This document shows positions 8,066 to 15,713 of a DNA stretch of 31,653 nucleotides, in pieces. This DNA comes from CAZERD01 sp964515405 (GTDB lineage: Bacteria > Campylobacterota_A > Desulfurellia > Desulfurellales > CAZERD01): the NCBI GenBank assembly GCA_964515405.1, contig CAZERD010000014.1, positions 1-31,653 on the forward strand, read 5' to 3'. Each line of letters opens with the position of its first letter. Positions within the stretch are counted from its first letter, which is position 1. Position numbers and translations under genes: made by a program. The notes under the pieces were generated by a model. That model was not told where the DNA came from and did not search any database. It was given only the letters and a program-made list of their open reading frames with translations.

Positions 8066-8840
8066 ATGCTGCAACAACGGCCTCTATTAATGCTCCCCGG
8101 ACCCCGCTTTTCTCAAGGGCAGCTAGACCATATATTGTTGTTCCCCCAGGTGATGCTACCATGTCCTTGAGAACAGCGGGATGTTTGCCTGTTCCCAGTA
8201 TCATCTCTGCTGCTCCTTTGACTGTTTGTGCGGCGAGTTTAAGCGCATCTTCCCTTTTTAGTCCGACCTTTACGCCACCGTCTGCCAGCGCTTCTATTAT
8301 CTCAAACACGTATGCAGGTCCGCTTCCGGATAAACCAGTCACTGCATCCATTAGGCTTTCTTCATGTATTACGACCGTTTTTCCTATGAGGTTAAAGATA
8401 GCCACTGCCAGTTCTTCGTCTCCCTTTGTGGTTTTTGGTCCACAGTAGATACCTGAAACTGCTTCCCTCACTAAGGCAGCCACGTTCGGCATAACGCGTA
8501 TTAGTCTGCCTTTGTTTTTGAGAACGACTCTCATGGAGTCTATTCTTACTCCCGCTGCTATGGATATAATTAGTTTGTTATCCGTCACGAATGGGAATAC
8601 CTCCCCTAACACATTCGGGAGGTCTTTTGGCTGGACGGCTAATATGATTATTTCTGATTGTTTTACTACATCCTCGTTTGTTGCTGTGTTAACCCTGAAT
8701 TGCCTTTTTATATCCCTCCATCTGTACTTGTCCGAGGCGTATATTTTTTCCCTGGGCATGTTAACATTTATCAGTGCAGTTAGCAGTGCTGTTCCCATTT
8801 TCCCTACACCTATGAATCCAATTTTTTTCTCTTTGATCAT
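8037..8840 (-). CDS. proC: Pyrroline-5-carboxylate reductase
   Basis: Last step of proline synthesis: NAD(P)H-dependent reduction of 1-pyrroline-5-carboxylate. The protein has 267 residues, the normal size. The N-terminal Rossmann motif IGFIGVGKMGTALL and the C-terminal signature region (LSGSGPAYVFEIIEALADGG, then VASPGGTTIYGL ending in AALEKSGVRGALIEAV) are both clear. No proA or proB is nearby, so proline synthesis is dispersed. The gene is divergent from tilS, with overlapping promoters, and convergent with the aminotransferase (29-bp tail overlap). Confidence 0.97.
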   Translation of the reverse strand: MIKEKKIGFIGVGKMGTALLTALINVNMPREKIYASDKYRWRDIKRQFRVNTATNEDVVKQSEIIILAVQPKDLPNVLGEVFPFVTDNKLIISIAAGVRIDSMRVVLKNKGRLIRVMPNVAALVREAVSGIYCGPKTTKGDEELAVAIFNLIGKTVVIHEESLMDAVTGLSGSGPAYVFEIIEALADGGVKVGLKREDALKLAAQTVKGAAEMILGTGKHPAVLKDMVASPGGTTIYGLAALEKSGVRGALIEAVVAASKRSEELGS

Positions 8841-8860
8841 AACTCACCACCGCTTTGTGC

Positions 8861-8899
8861 TTGATGGGATTATATAGCACTTTTATAATTATATAACAA
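8861..8899. promoter_or_regulatory. Overlapping divergent promoters proC / tilS
   Basis: Plus strand: TTGATG (8861-8866), 17-bp spacer, perfect TATAAT (8884-8889), towards tilS. Minus strand: TTGTTA (8899-8894), then TATATA (8876-8871, spacer 17) or TATAAT (8874-8869, spacer 19), towards proC. Each -10 region lies inside the spacer of the other promoter, so use of one should exclude the other. Confidence 0.6.
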
Positions 8900-8909
8900 G
8901 GAGGTTGTT

Positions 8910-9902
8910 GTGCTGGAGATTGAAAGTAAGGTGAGGGATTTTTTGGTTGAGAGGTGTTGTGTCGCCCCAGGGGAGGAGATAGGTGTTGCAGTATCTGGTG
9001 GGGCTGACTCTGTAGCTCTACTGCATATACTTGCGTCTGTAAAAAGGGAGCTGAATGTCTGTGTGGTTGTGCTTCACTATAATCACAATATTAGGGGTGA
9101 AACATCCCTGAGGGATAAGGAGTTTGTGCATACCGTTGCCTCTGAGATGGGGATTGATGCAGTGTTCGGTGAAGGTGACGTTCCTAGTTATGCGAGACTG
9201 AAAGGGCTTTCCTTGGAAGAAGCTGCGAGAGAATTAAGGTATGGTTTTTTTGACAGAGTTAGGAGAGAAAGAGGGCTTGATAGGGTGGCGCTTGGTCACA
9301 CAAAGGACGATGTGGTGGAGACGTTTTTTATAAATCTTTTGAGGGGCTCGTCCCTGGATGGTCTTGTGTCTATGAAGCCTGTAAGAGGGTACTTCATAAG
9401 GCCCATATTGTTCTTGAACAAAGAAGAGATTATTTCCTATCTGTCAGCTATTGGTGCTGAATATGTTGAGGATGAGACCAACGTGGACCAGAGGTATTTG
9501 AGAAATAGGATTAGATACAGGTTGATTCCGTTCCTTGAGGAGTTCAATCCCAACATAAGGAATTTGGTTTTTAGAACGTTTTCAATGCTACTTAATGATA
9601 GTACATATCTTGAGAGAGTAGCTGAGGATAATATGCGTTCCTCTGTAGAGTTTCACGGTGATTGGCTCTCTATTGATATTGGAAAGCTCAGCAAGGATAT
9701 GGCAGTGATGACTAGGGTAATTTCCATGTGTTTGAAGAGGTTGCTTAATTCTGTGTACTCTTTGAGTTACGATAATATAATGAGGATAGTGGAGCTCGCC
9801 ATGGATGGTAAGGGTGTTGTACACTTGAGAGGTATTTTAAAAGCCCATGTTGAAAGTGGTTTTGTTATTGTGGAAACCTATGACTGTAAGGGAAGCTGTT
9901 AG
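8910..9902 (+). CDS. tilS: tRNA(Ile)-lysidine synthase
   Basis: Modifies C34 of the tRNA-Ile with CAU anticodon to lysidine, so that it reads AUA and is charged with isoleucine; essential in most bacteria. The 330-residue protein starts with the PP-loop ATPase motif VAVSGGADSVALL (about residue 24), followed by VLHYNHNIRG, LGHTKDDVVETF and NLLRGSSLDGL, all hallmarks of TilS. It is on the short side and lacks an obvious long C-terminal TilS_C domain. The GTG start is 5 nt after AAGGAGG. The heavy use of ATA codons in this window makes the enzyme functionally important here. It overlaps prmC by 23 nt. Confidence 0.95.
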   Translation: MLEIESKVRDFLVERCCVAPGEEIGVAVSGGADSVALLHILASVKRELNVCVVVLHYNHNIRGETSLRDKEFVHTVASEMGIDAVFGEGDVPSYARLKGLSLEEAARELRYGFFDRVRRERGLDRVALGHTKDDVVETFFINLLRGSSLDGLVSMKPVRGYFIRPILFLNKEEIISYLSAIGAEYVEDETNVDQRYLRNRIRYRLIPFLEEFNPNIRNLVFRTFSMLLNDSTYLERVAEDNMRSSVEFHGDWLSIDIGKLSKDMAVMTRVISMCLKRLLNSVYSLSYDNIMRIVELAMDGKGVVHLRGILKAHVESGFVIVETYDCKGSC

Positions 9903-10680
9903 TTTTGCCATTTGCAGGTTGAAAGATAGTTGTATACATAGTTACTCCATTGATGCTTTGATACTTGTGGAGGTTGCCACGGGGAAACGAAGAGAGTTTA
10001 TTCTGGCGCATCCAGATGTGGTGCTTTCTTCTGAAGAAGAGAGGTTTCTGTTTGAACTTGTTGAGCTTAGGAGGGCACGTTATCCTATTGCCTACATTGT
10101 TGGTCATAAGGAGTTTTATGGGCTGGATTTTGATGTGGACAGCAGGGTTCTTATTCCGAGGCCTGAGACTGAGGCGCTTGTCGAGACTGCCTTGGAGTAT
10201 GTGACTATGTTTGACTCTCCCAGTGTTGTGGATGTGGGGTGTGGTAGTGGGAATGTAGCCGTTGCGTTGGCGCTGAGGTTGAACATATGCGTGTACGCCA
10301 GCGATATATCGATAGATGCTCTGCATGTGGCCTCTTTAAACGCTGTAAAGCATAATGCGTGTGTTAGATTTGTATGTGGCGATGCTCTTAAGTGGACACG
10401 CCGTGTGTTTGATGTTGTTGTATCCAACCCCCCTTATATACCTGATGATTTGTATGAATGGCTTGATGGTGAAGTAATATATGAACCTCAGGTAGCCCTT
10501 AGGGAAGCAGGGGGAGTATTAATCGGGGATTTATTGAGTAGGCTTGGTGCTCAGATAAGGTTGCTGATTATGGAGGTGGGGGAGAAGCAATTCAAGATGC
10601 TGATAGATAGGCATGATGTTCTGGAGGTGGTTAATACGGGGTCGAACTATCCTAAGGTAGTTGTATTGGGTTCGCTTTGA
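9880..10680 (+). CDS. prmC: Release factor glutamine N5-methyltransferase
   Basis: Methylates the Gln of the GGQ motif in peptide-release factors RF1/RF2 using S-adenosylmethionine. The 266-residue product has the helical N-terminal recognition domain, the FYGLDFDVDSRVLIPRPETE entry motif, the SAM-binding VVDVGCGSGNVAVALA and the catalytic VVSNPPYIP (NPPY) motif. The ATG at 9880 gives the usual N-terminus (TVREAVSFAICRL); an in-frame ATG at 9847 would add 11 residues that overlap tilS more deeply. prfA is usually the neighbour of prmC but is absent here. Its 3' end overlaps convergent ymdB by 34 bp. Confidence 0.95.
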   Translation: MTVREAVSFAICRLKDSCIHSYSIDALILVEVATGKRREFILAHPDVVLSSEEERFLFELVELRRARYPIAYIVGHKEFYGLDFDVDSRVLIPRPETEALVETALEYVTMFDSPSVVDVGCGSGNVAVALALRLNICVYASDISIDALHVASLNAVKHNACVRFVCGDALKWTRRVFDVVVSNPPYIPDDLYEWLDGEVIYEPQVALREAGGVLIGDLLSRLGAQIRLLIMEVGEKQFKMLIDRHDVLEVVNTGSNYPKVVVLGSL

Positions 10681-11459
10681 CAAGTGAGTCTTATTCTGCT
10701 TATAGATGTTGCTTCACCTGAGAGTGTTGTATCTATACAGCATCCATTGATGATAATCTCTGAGTTGCAAACTGTGAGTTTTCTCTTCATGTACCATATA
10801 AGCCTGTCGAATATTTCCTGTTTGTTGAATCCGATGATGCCTCCGTGGCACCCTGTCATGCCTACATCTGTTATATATGCTGTACCCTGGCTTAGTATTG
10901 TCTCATCAGCCGTCTGTACGTGTGTGTGGGTGCCTATTACTGCTGTTAGTTTCCCATTAAAATACTTTCCAAAGGCTATCTTTTCGCTTGTTGCTTCCGC
11001 ATGGAAGTCCACTACTTTTATAGATACGTTGGCAAACTCGTTCTCAAGGAGATTTTCCATTGTTGTGAATGGATTGTCAACGGGTTCCATAAATATCCTT
11101 CCCAGCAGGCTGGTTACGCCTATCTTTATGCCGTGTTTTTCAAATACTTTGGCACCGACCCCAGGTAATCTGTGGGATACATTAGCCGGTCTTACAAGTT
11201 TGCTCATGTTTTTAAAGTCTTTGAATGTTTCTTCTTTATCAAATATGTGGTTTCCACCTGTTAGGCAGTCTGCTACCCTTTCCAGCTCCTGGTATATTTT
11301 CCATGTTATTCCGAATCCATGTGCTGAGTTCTCTACATTGACGATCGTAAAATCAGGGGAAAGAGATTCTTGAAGTTTCCCTATGTGCCTGATAATTGCT
11401 TCTCTTCCTGGTTTACCTACTATATCCCCTATAAATAGGATCCTGAAGTTACGCTGCAT
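10647..11459 (-). CDS. ymdB: YmdB-family metallophosphoesterase
   Basis: Metal-dependent phosphodiesterase of the TIGR00282/YmdB family (2',3'-cyclic nucleotide phosphodiesterase in Bacillus). It has 270 residues and no signal peptide. Visible motifs are ILFIGDIVGKPGREA (metal site I), VNVENSAHGFGIT, LTGGNHIFDK (GNH), DFHAEATSEKIAFG and AVIGTHTHVQTADE (GTHTHV). It is encoded right after rny with an 11-nt overlap, the well-known rny-ymdB pairing, which supports a role in RNA metabolism. The last ~20 residues (after EATSISR) are probably unstructured and lie in the overlap with prmC. Confidence 0.95.
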   Translation of the reverse strand: MQRNFRILFIGDIVGKPGREAIIRHIGKLQESLSPDFTIVNVENSAHGFGITWKIYQELERVADCLTGGNHIFDKEETFKDFKNMSKLVRPANVSHRLPGVGAKVFEKHGIKIGVTSLLGRIFMEPVDNPFTTMENLLENEFANVSIKVVDFHAEATSEKIAFGKYFNGKLTAVIGTHTHVQTADETILSQGTAYITDVGMTGCHGGIIGFNKQEIFDRLIWYMKRKLTVCNSEIIINGCCIDTTLSGEATSISRIRLTCQSEPNTTTLG

Positions 11460-13014
11460 ATTCTACGGCTCTGTGCTCTCTTATTACCACCACTTTTATT
11501 TGTCCTGCGTAGAATGATTTATCCTTTATTACTCTTGCTATATCCCTTGCCAGTATAAATGATCTTTCGTCGTCTACTATAGAATCTTCCACTATGACTC
11601 TTAACTCACGCCCTGCTTGGATAGCATATGCGTTTTTCACCCCTTCAAACGAAAGAGCTATTTGTTCAAGCTCTTCCAGCCGTTGAATGTAGTTCTCTAA
11701 CCTCTCTCTTCTAGCGCCTGGCCTCGCAGCGCTCAGTGTGTCTGCTATTGATATCAGTACATTTTCCTTGCAGTTTGGAGGAACCTCGCCATGGTGAGAT
11801 AGTATGGCATTTATTATATATTCGTCTTCCCCGTATCTTTTAGCTAAATCCGCGCCTATTTTGGTGTGGGATCCTTCTACATCTTGGTCTATAGATTTGC
11901 CTATGTCGTGCAACAGCCCTCCTCTTTTTGATCTCATCACGTCTAGCCCAAGCTCTGCCGCCAGCATACCTGCTATATATGCTACTTCCACAGAATGGGC
12001 TAAAACGTTTTGTGTATAGCTTGTCCTGTACTTCAGGAGTGCGAGGTGTTTTATGAGTTCTGGGTGCATGTTGCCCAGGTTGAGGTCAAATATGATTTGC
12101 TTGACCTCTTCAATGGATTCTTGGATGAGTTCTTCTCTAACCTTTTCAACGGTTTCTTCTATCCTTGCAGGGTGTATTCTACCATCCCTAATTAGCCTCT
12201 CGAGTGCTATCTTGGCTATTTCCCTTCTCAGTGGATTAAAGCTTGATATTACCACTGCCTCCGGGGTGTCATCTATTATGAGATCTGTTCCTGTTTCCTT
12301 TTCAAAGGAACGGATGTTTCTTCCTTCCCTTCCTATGATTCTTCCTTTCATGTCATCATTTGGTAGTATGACGGTTGATACGGTTCTTTCTGCTACATAC
12401 GTGCTTGATATCCTTTCCATTACAGTGGTTAGAATTTCCTGAGAGAGCTTTTTTGATTTGTCTTTTATTTCTTCCTCTATTTCTTTTATTTTGCTTACAG
12501 CTTCTTTTTTTGCTTCTTCTTCTATTTTTTCCACAAGCATTTCTTTGGCTTCCTCTTTGGAGAGGCCGCTTATTCGTTCCAATTCTTTTTCCTCTTGTTC
12601 GACAAGTCTGTTCACTTCGTTTAGTTTTTCGTCTATTTCTCTCTCTTTGCGTGTAAGCTCATCTTGCTTGTGTGATAGTTGTTCTATTTTGCTGTCTATG
12701 AATGCTTGCTTCTTATCGAGTGAAGATTCTTTTGATTGTAGCCTTTTCTCCCATCTCTGGAATTCTCTGTTCCTTTCCCGGGCTTCTTCTTCTGTCTCTT
12801 TTTTTGATCTTAATACAAGCTCTTTTGCCTCTATCTCAGCGTTTTTGATGATGTTAACCTTTTCCTGTTCTGCCTCTTTTAGAATTTCCTCTGCCTTTTT
12901 CTTGGCGTCAACTCGTTTTTTGAATGTTGCATAAACCACTGAAATGCCTAAGATAAATCCCAGCGCTATAGCTGATATACCCACTATTATTACTTCAACC
13001 GGTAACCCTTTCAT
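11449..13014 (-). CDS. rny: Ribonuclease Y
   Basis: Membrane-anchored endoribonuclease that starts mRNA decay; 521 residues, the usual size. The order is an N-terminal membrane helix (about 7-29), a long charged coiled coil (about 35-200, Glu/Lys-rich), a KH domain with GRIIGREGRNIRSFEKETG (about 225-245) and an HD domain with LAHSVEVAYIAG and GLLHDIGKSID (catalytic His-Asp). Its coding frame starts 4 bp after the fthC stop and it overlaps ymdB, so fthC-rny-ymdB form one transcription unit. The presence of RNase Y suggests mRNA decay of the RNase Y type rather than only RNase E. Confidence 0.98.
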   Translation of the reverse strand: MKGLPVEVIIVGISAIALGFILGISVVYATFKKRVDAKKKAEEILKEAEQEKVNIIKNAEIEAKELVLRSKKETEEEARERNREFQRWEKRLQSKESSLDKKQAFIDSKIEQLSHKQDELTRKEREIDEKLNEVNRLVEQEEKELERISGLSKEEAKEMLVEKIEEEAKKEAVSKIKEIEEEIKDKSKKLSQEILTTVMERISSTYVAERTVSTVILPNDDMKGRIIGREGRNIRSFEKETGTDLIIDDTPEAVVISSFNPLRREIAKIALERLIRDGRIHPARIEETVEKVREELIQESIEEVKQIIFDLNLGNMHPELIKHLALLKYRTSYTQNVLAHSVEVAYIAGMLAAELGLDVMRSKRGGLLHDIGKSIDQDVEGSHTKIGADLAKRYGEDEYIINAILSHHGEVPPNCKENVLISIADTLSAARPGARRERLENYIQRLEELEQIALSFEGVKNAYAIQAGRELRVIVEDSIVDDERSFILARDIARVIKDKSFYAGQIKVVVIREHRAVEYAA

Positions 13015-13017
13015 GAC

Positions 13018-13554
13018 CTATCTCCTTAATTTAGAAAGTATAATTCTGCGCTCTGTGATTACAATATCGACAGGTTTGTCAAACTTTGAATTGTCTATGT
13101 GGTTGAATAGGCATTCATCCCATGTTATGCCAACTTTGAGAGCATGAAGTTTTGGCAAAAACCTGTCATAGAACCCTCCTCCGTAGCCTATTCTGTATCC
13201 CCTCATATCAAAGGCCAAGCCTGGAACCAGTACTATATCTATTGTGTTGTTGGGTGTACGAAAGGATAGTCTCATCATCGGTTCCTTTATCCCGTTGAAC
13301 CCACTTCTTAGAGCTGTTCTCCGGAAAGCTTTTATGGATGTACCGGACACCTTTGGGACGTAGAGTTTTGATCTTGGGATAAAGATATTGGGATCCATCT
13401 CTTTTCTGAAGGGAGTATAGGTTAGGACATACCTTTTGGTTCTAAGGAATGCAAGAACGCGACGGGATATAAGAACACTTTTTATATGTAAACTACCCCT
13501 GCTGAGGGCAAGCCTTTTTTTCAAACACTCCTGCCTTAGCTCCTGTTTGTTCAT
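13018..13554 (-). CDS. fthC: 5-formyltetrahydrofolate cyclo-ligase
   Basis: ATP-dependent conversion of 5-formyl-THF to 5,10-methenyl-THF, recycling a folate storage/inhibitory form. The 178-residue protein has the N-terminal KQELRQECLKKRLALS helix, the basic/phosphate region YTPFRKEMDPN and the family signature RIGYGGGFYDRFLPK. The homologue ygfA in E. coli lies immediately downstream of the 6S RNA gene ssrS; the same order appears here on the minus strand. No clear ribosome-binding site precedes the ATG at 13554, and the leader contains strong inverted repeats, so translation may be controlled. folD, which makes or uses the same methenyl-THF, is also in the window (30629). Confidence 0.93.
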   Translation of the reverse strand: MNKQELRQECLKKRLALSRGSLHIKSVLISRRVLAFLRTKRYVLTYTPFRKEMDPNIFIPRSKLYVPKVSGTSIKAFRRTALRSGFNGIKEPMMRLSFRTPNNTIDIVLVPGLAFDMRGYRIGYGGGFYDRFLPKLHALKVGITWDECLFNHIDNSKFDKPVDIVITERRIILSKLRR

Positions 13555-13559
13555 TTCAT

Positions 13560-13628
13560 ACCCGTGTATTTAAACGGGCCTCTATAGCTCTATAATAAAA
13601 ATAGCTTACGAGATTTACCCGTTTAAAT
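13560..13628 (-). promoter_or_regulatory. fthC leader with three mutually pairable segments
   Basis: Read on the minus strand, segment 1 ATTTAAACGGG (13628-13618) is a perfect 11-bp match to segment 2 CCCGTTTAAAT (13578-13568) with 39 nt between. Segment 3 ACGGG (13565-13561) can instead pair with the first five bases of segment 2. The 1:2 and 2:3 hairpins exclude each other and end next to the fthC start codon. No T-run follows, so control of translation, or a repressor operator flanking a promoter, is more plausible than attenuation. A possible -10 (TATTAT/TATAGA) lies in the 39-nt interval. Confidence 0.5.
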
Positions 13629-13647
13629 TCCTTATTTATTTTGAAAA

Positions 13648-13830
13648 CCCCAGCGTACCGTGTGTTGTTTTTCCTAGAACCTAACAACGGCAGGTGGGAG
13701 CCTGAGCATTGGGAAGGGGATCTCAATACCATATTGCAGACAAAGAGATCCACACATCCTAATGCTACCCCGGCTCCCCATTGTTAGGTGTTGGCTCTAA
13801 GGAAAAAAGCACATCACGTGTACGCCAGGG
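13648..13830 (-). ncRNA. ssrS: Probable 6S RNA
   Basis: A rod-shaped RNA of about 183 nt, the usual 6S length. Outer stem: CCCTGGCGTAC (13830-13820) pairs with GTACGCTGGGG (13658-13648), two G-U pairs included. Next, TTTTTCC pairs with GGAAAAA, and AGAGCC (13798-13793) with GGTTCT (13681-13676). Then comes a large internal loop with 13 nt on one side (13792-13780) and 14 nt on the other (13695-13682), the expected central bubble. Beyond it, GGGAGCC pairs with GGCTCCC (13702-13696), AGCATT with AATGCT, and GGATCTC with GAGATCC, ending in a terminal loop. 6S RNA binds the sigma-70 RNA polymerase holoenzyme by mimicking an open promoter. fthC lies directly downstream, as in the ssrS-ygfA locus. 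TTTT follows the outer stem. No covariance search was possible. Confidence 0.75.
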
Positions 13831-13839
13831 TTGCATTCT

Positions 13840-14586
13840 TCAAGGTCCTGGGACGTAAAGGTGTTCATAGGGGCGCGTGCTTCTCGGAATCACCTTTACG
13901 AAACCCTCATCCATTACCTTATTATAGTCAATTTTAAACAGATTGCAAAATTCTTTTACCTGATAACTTATGTAGCTATAGTCTTCATTGGACGGGTTGA
14001 TTACTTGTGTTTGAGGCCAGCATAGGTCTTTGCTGATTCCACCTCTGATAAATATTGCGCCACCATGCATTCCGGTGGCTAGATATCTACCGGTTATGTG
14101 TTTTGTGGGTGAACGTGTAAGACCCAACAGTATAAGGTATCCCCCAGCCATGTATTCTCCAAGAAATGCTCCAGAGCAGCCCCCTATGACCACGGTTGGT
14201 GTGGCATCTTTGTAGGCTTTCATGTGTATGCAGCACCTGTACCCTACGTCCTTTTCTACGTAGATTGTTCCTCCTCTCATGCTGTATCCGAGTACGTCTC
14301 CTGCACTTCCATATATTATAACTTTTCCTCCATCCATTGTGTTTCCAACGCCGTCTTGGGCGTTGTCGTTTACAATCACTGTTGGACCGTTCATGAATGC
14401 GCACAAATCATTTCCTGGGACTCCGTTTATCGTTATGCTTAGGTGTGGATTTCTGATTCCACAGGCTATATAATACTGGCCGCACACGTTATCCAGTACG
14501 ATGTCTCGTTCTCCTTCTTTTACTTTTTCCCTTATGGTTCTATTTAGATCCCTGTAATATACATCTTTCGCATCAATTTCGCACAT
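13840..14586 (-). CDS. Glutamate synthase GXGXG-domain subunit (GltB3-like)
   Basis: Stand-alone version of the C-terminal GXGXG domain of glutamate synthase large subunit (as in archaeal split enzymes), a right-handed beta-helix that scaffolds the other domains. About 248 residues with repeating G-rich turns: NDNAQDGVGNTMDGGKVIIYGSAGD, LGYSMRGGTIYVEKDVG, GCSGAFLGEYMAGGYLILLG and GMHGGAIFIRGG. The start at 14586 is chosen since AAAAGGAG lies 7 nt upstream and the stop of the glutaminase subunit lies 13 nt before it; the in-frame ATG at 14634 would overlap that gene and has no ribosome-binding site. Last gene of the five-gene operon; the putative 6S RNA begins about 10 nt after its stop codon. 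Confidence 0.9.
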   Translation of the reverse strand: MCEIDAKDVYYRDLNRTIREKVKEGERDIVLDNVCGQYYIACGIRNPHLSITINGVPGNDLCAFMNGPTVIVNDNAQDGVGNTMDGGKVIIYGSAGDVLGYSMRGGTIYVEKDVGYRCCIHMKAYKDATPTVVIGGCSGAFLGEYMAGGYLILLGLTRSPTKHITGRYLATGMHGGAIFIRGGISKDLCWPQTQVINPSNEDYSYISYQVKEFCNLFKIDYNKVMDEGFVKVIPRSTRPYEHLYVPGP

Positions 14587-14599
14587 TGCTGACTCCTTT

Positions 14600-15706
14600 T
14601 CACATGGCGTAGGCTTTTTTGTAAGCTTGTTCACTCAAGTACGCTATTACGGGTTCACCAGCTTTGGGCATCCATACTTTTTCCGGATCTTTGCATATGT
14701 ACCTTATAGCGGCTTCTTCACTTGCCATATATAGGGTTTCTCCCTTCCTTGCTGCCACGAGCGGTCTTAGCTTGACTCTATCGTTTAAGCCCATCATACC
14801 TCCTCTAAATCCCACAAGTATGGAAAAGGGACCGTTCAGCATAGCTGAGCCATATATTGCTCTCAAGGCTTTATGCTTTTCTTTTTTTTCATTTGTTAGT
14901 TTTTCTATTTCGCTCCACAGAAGTGGGGAGAATATTTTCCCGATATCTTCCAGCGGGACCTTATGTTTTCTGCATATAAGATCGAGGAGGTAGGCTATAA
15001 CTTCGGTGTCTGTCTTCTGGGTACACTTGTAGCCGTACATTTCAAGATACCTTTTGTTGGCTCCGTAAGAGGATATTTCACCGTTATGGACCACGCTCCA
15101 GTATAGTAGTGAAAATGGATGTGCTCCACCCCACCAACCTGGTGTGTTGGTTGGGAATCTGTTGTGTGCTATCCAACAGAAGGCTTTGTATTCGTCTATT
15201 CTGAAGAAGTTTGCTATTTCTTCTGGGAACCCCAGGCCTTTAAAAACACCCATGTTCTTCCCGCTTGATATTACGAAAGCACCTTTGATGTTTTCGTTTA
15301 TGAACATGGAGAGCTTGACCATGAACTCATCTGCTTCTTCTCTCCTGAAGTGTTCGCTCTCAACTCTTGTGCTCTGTCCACGGGGTTCTACAAAATATAC
15401 GAAAAACATGGGTCTTTTTCTTTTGATAAACCTTGTTGGAATACCTCCGTGTTGTTCTATCGTTAGCCTCTGAAAGAGAAATTCTTCGGTTTCTTTCTTG
15501 GCCAGTTCATCTTCATACATGAGGTGTAGCGCATAATACTCTCTGAAATCTGGGTATATACCGTAAGCTGCGAAGCCGGCCCCTAAACCGTTGCCTCTGT
15601 CTCTCATTAGTGTAATGGAATCTATTATTTCGCTCCCCTGTGTTAACGAACCGTCTGTGTTGATGAACCCTGCTATTCCACATCCAGAAATGTCTTTGGA
15701 AAACAT
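14600..15706 (-). CDS. Glutamate synthase glutaminase subunit (class II amidotransferase, GltB1-like)
   Basis: Ntn-type class II glutamine amidotransferase that releases ammonia from glutamine for the synthase subunit. 368 residues. The catalytic Cys is in SGCGIAGFI at residue 9, so an 8-residue leader must be removed to expose it; no Met lies directly before it. Other marks are IAHNRFPTNTPGWWGGAHPFS (Arg/His/Pro around the glutamine site), the VVHNGEISSYGAN motif and QKTDTEVIAYLLD. This is the archaeal-type separate domain rather than the fused bacterial GltB. It starts 7 nt after the FAD oxidoreductase stop, with AAGGTGAGG upstream. Confidence 0.92.
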   Translation of the reverse strand: MFSKDISGCGIAGFINTDGSLTQGSEIIDSITLMRDRGNGLGAGFAAYGIYPDFREYYALHLMYEDELAKKETEEFLFQRLTIEQHGGIPTRFIKRKRPMFFVYFVEPRGQSTRVESEHFRREEADEFMVKLSMFINENIKGAFVISSGKNMGVFKGLGFPEEIANFFRIDEYKAFCWIAHNRFPTNTPGWWGGAHPFSLLYWSVVHNGEISSYGANKRYLEMYGYKCTQKTDTEVIAYLLDLICRKHKVPLEDIGKIFSPLLWSEIEKLTNEKKEKHKALRAIYGSAMLNGPFSILVGFRGGMMGLNDRVKLRPLVAARKGETLYMASEEAAIRYICKDPEKVWMPKAGEPVIAYLSEQAYKKAYAM

Positions 15707-15713
15707 GCCTACC

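Noticed and set aside
12458..12934. Ser/Phe/Leu-rich frame on the plus strand
   Set aside because: Antisense shadow of the Glu/Lys-rich coiled coil of RNase Y; low-complexity composition is a mirror of that region.
13556..13753. 65-residue open frame on the minus strand over the structured RNA
   Set aside because: It lies inside the inverted-repeat leader and half of the rod-shaped RNA, has no ribosome-binding site and no protein-like pattern; the RNA structure explains the sequence.
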